Shown here: one piece after another, positions 4,726 to 5,293 of the stretch
How the letters are laid out: each line of letters starts with the position of its first letter
Numbering within the stretch: the first letter of the stretch is position 1
DNA from: Deltaproteobacteria bacterium
Lineage (GTDB): Bacteria > Desulfobacterota > B13-G15 > RBG-16-54-18
Length of the DNA: 5,293 nt
Assembly: GCA_003646745.1 (NCBI GenBank)
Contig: QMLM01000125.1
Span: 1-5,293, forward strand
Direction: 5' to 3'
Notes under the pieces: generated by a model
Seen by the model: the letters and a program-made list of their open reading frames with translations, nothing else
What the model was told of the DNA's origin: nothing
The model's database searches: none
Translations under genes and position numbers: made by a program

Positions 4726-4754
4726 TTGACATCCTCCATTATTTCCCTTAGCCT
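4726..4754 (+). promoter_or_regulatory. Possible promoter of the aminopeptidase gene
   Basis: TTGACA (4726-4731), 17 nt, then TAGCCT (4749-4754), which keeps the key T, A and final T of a -10 box. Transcription would begin near 4761, leaving a leader of only a few bases before ATG 4766, or about 14 bases before ATG 4775. The perfect -35 is notable, but the -10 is weak. Confidence 0.4.
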
Positions 4755-4765
4755 TGGGGTGGTCC

Positions 4766-5293
4766 ATGAGGCAGATGGTGGGTAAAGAGAGGATAAGAGA
4801 GGTATTGCGAAAGAAGGACTTGGAGGGGATACTCATCTTCAGCGCCGAAAACATCCGTTATCTCACCGGCTTTACTGGTACTGAAGGATTCCTTTTGGCA
4901 GTGGGTGATGAGAACATCCTTATGGTAGATGGCAGATACATCATCCAGGCCCAAGAAGAGGCGAAGGAATGCCGCATCTTGTTGTTGGAGAAGGGGATAG
5001 AAGGGGTAGCGGCTTATATCTCATCGTTGGGATTGAAGCAGGTGGGGTTTGAGGCAGAGGGGGTCTCCGTAGCTCTTTTTGATAAATTGCGGCACAGGAT
5101 GAGGGAGGTAGAGTTGGTCCCTGTGGGGGAAGAACTAGAGAGGTTGCGAGGAGTAAAGACAAAAGAGGAGATTTTCTGGATAAAGGGAGCCATCAAAATA
5201 GCTGAAGGGGCCTGGGAGAAAATCTTGGAGATGGTTAAACCAGGTACAAGAGAGGATGAGCTAGCCTTGGAGTTTGAATATATGATGAAGAAG
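4766..5293 (+). CDS. Xaa-Pro aminopeptidase-type M24 metallopeptidase (5' part, cut by window end)
   Basis: The frame is open from ATG 4766 to the last base, giving 176 residues of a protein that must continue beyond the window. The N-terminal creatinase/prolidase-type domain is recognisable: SAENIRYLTGFTGTEGFLLA (26-45) and ILMVDGRYIIQAQEEA (51-66) match the PepP/PepQ family. RLRGVKTKEEIFWIKGAIKIAEGAWEKIL (127-154) and KPGTREDELALEFEYMMKK begin the M24 'pita-bread' catalytic domain. Its metal-binding Asp, His and Glu residues would lie beyond the window. These cytosolic enzymes cleave Xaa-Pro bonds during peptide turnover. The start is uncertain: ATG 4766 lacks a good Shine-Dalgarno, and ATG 4775 or GTG 4778 are alternatives. 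The gene diverges from the TPR gene with a 106-nt spacer holding promoters for both. Confidence 0.88.
   Translation, partial: MRQMVGKERIREVLRKKDLEGILIFSAENIRYLTGFTGTEGFLLAVGDENILMVDGRYIIQAQEEAKECRILLLEKGIEGVAAYISSLGLKQVGFEAEGVSVALFDKLRHRMREVELVPVGEELERLRGVKTKEEIFWIKGAIKIAEGAWEKILEMVKPGTREDELALEFEYMMKK

Noticed and set aside
4941..5196. Minus-strand open frames over the aminopeptidase
   Set aside because: They are Ser/Pro/Leu-rich shadows of the plus-strand M24 family gene, which has clear conserved motifs.

Overview
The window carries a gene set typical of a Gram-negative anaerobe: a heptose (LPS core) isomerase, an FmdB-type zinc ribbon, a thioredoxin/CcdA thiol relay, an ArsR-type regulator and signs of selenocysteine use. 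Base composition is close to even. Together these suggest a Desulfobacterota-like (former Deltaproteobacteria) lineage or a related anaerobic phylum, but this is an inference from gene content. No mobile element, tRNA, rRNA or CRISPR array is visible.

Layout. (1) 16-1559 (+): gmhA (phosphoheptose isomerase, TTG start) overlaps by 4 nt a bacterial deoxyhypusine-synthase-like protein of unknown role. (2) 1576-2053 (+): a promoter-like, AT-rich control region, then a 92-aa ArsR-family regulator with a Cys-x6-Cys pair. A very short gene follows, overlapping it by 4 nt (TTGA) behind a strong Shine-Dalgarno sequence. This gene has an in-frame TGA at codon 30 followed, 23 nt later, by a 7-bp hairpin with a GGA loop. 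It reads through to a 46-aa membrane-anchored protein with a Sec-x4-Cys motif. (3) 2211-3974 (+): fmdB-like zinc ribbon, thioredoxin (WCAPC), CcdA-type membrane electron carrier and an exported thioredoxin-like protein (CRYC). The last three are overlapping and clearly one operon. The fmdB TGA is also followed, 19 nt on, by a perfect 6-bp hairpin with a GGTCT loop, so it may be a Sec codon giving a C-terminal Sec-Ala. (4) 3979-4659 (-): a membrane-anchored TPR protein convergent with the redox operon, with a very good promoter. (5) 4766-5293 (+): the N-terminal part of an Xaa-Pro-type (M24) aminopeptidase, cut by the window end and transcribed divergently from the TPR gene.

How it fits together. 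Thioredoxin (cytoplasm), CcdA (membrane) and the CRYC protein (outside the membrane) form a plausible route for moving reducing equivalents across the inner membrane. The ArsR regulator with paired cysteines and the small Sec/Cys membrane peptide just upstream could be a sensor and an accessory redox component of the same system.

The most noteworthy observation is the unannotated 46-aa candidate selenoprotein at 1913-2053. The second is the possible selenocysteine at the C-terminus of the FmdB-like protein. Both rest on sequence pattern only and need comparative confirmation.
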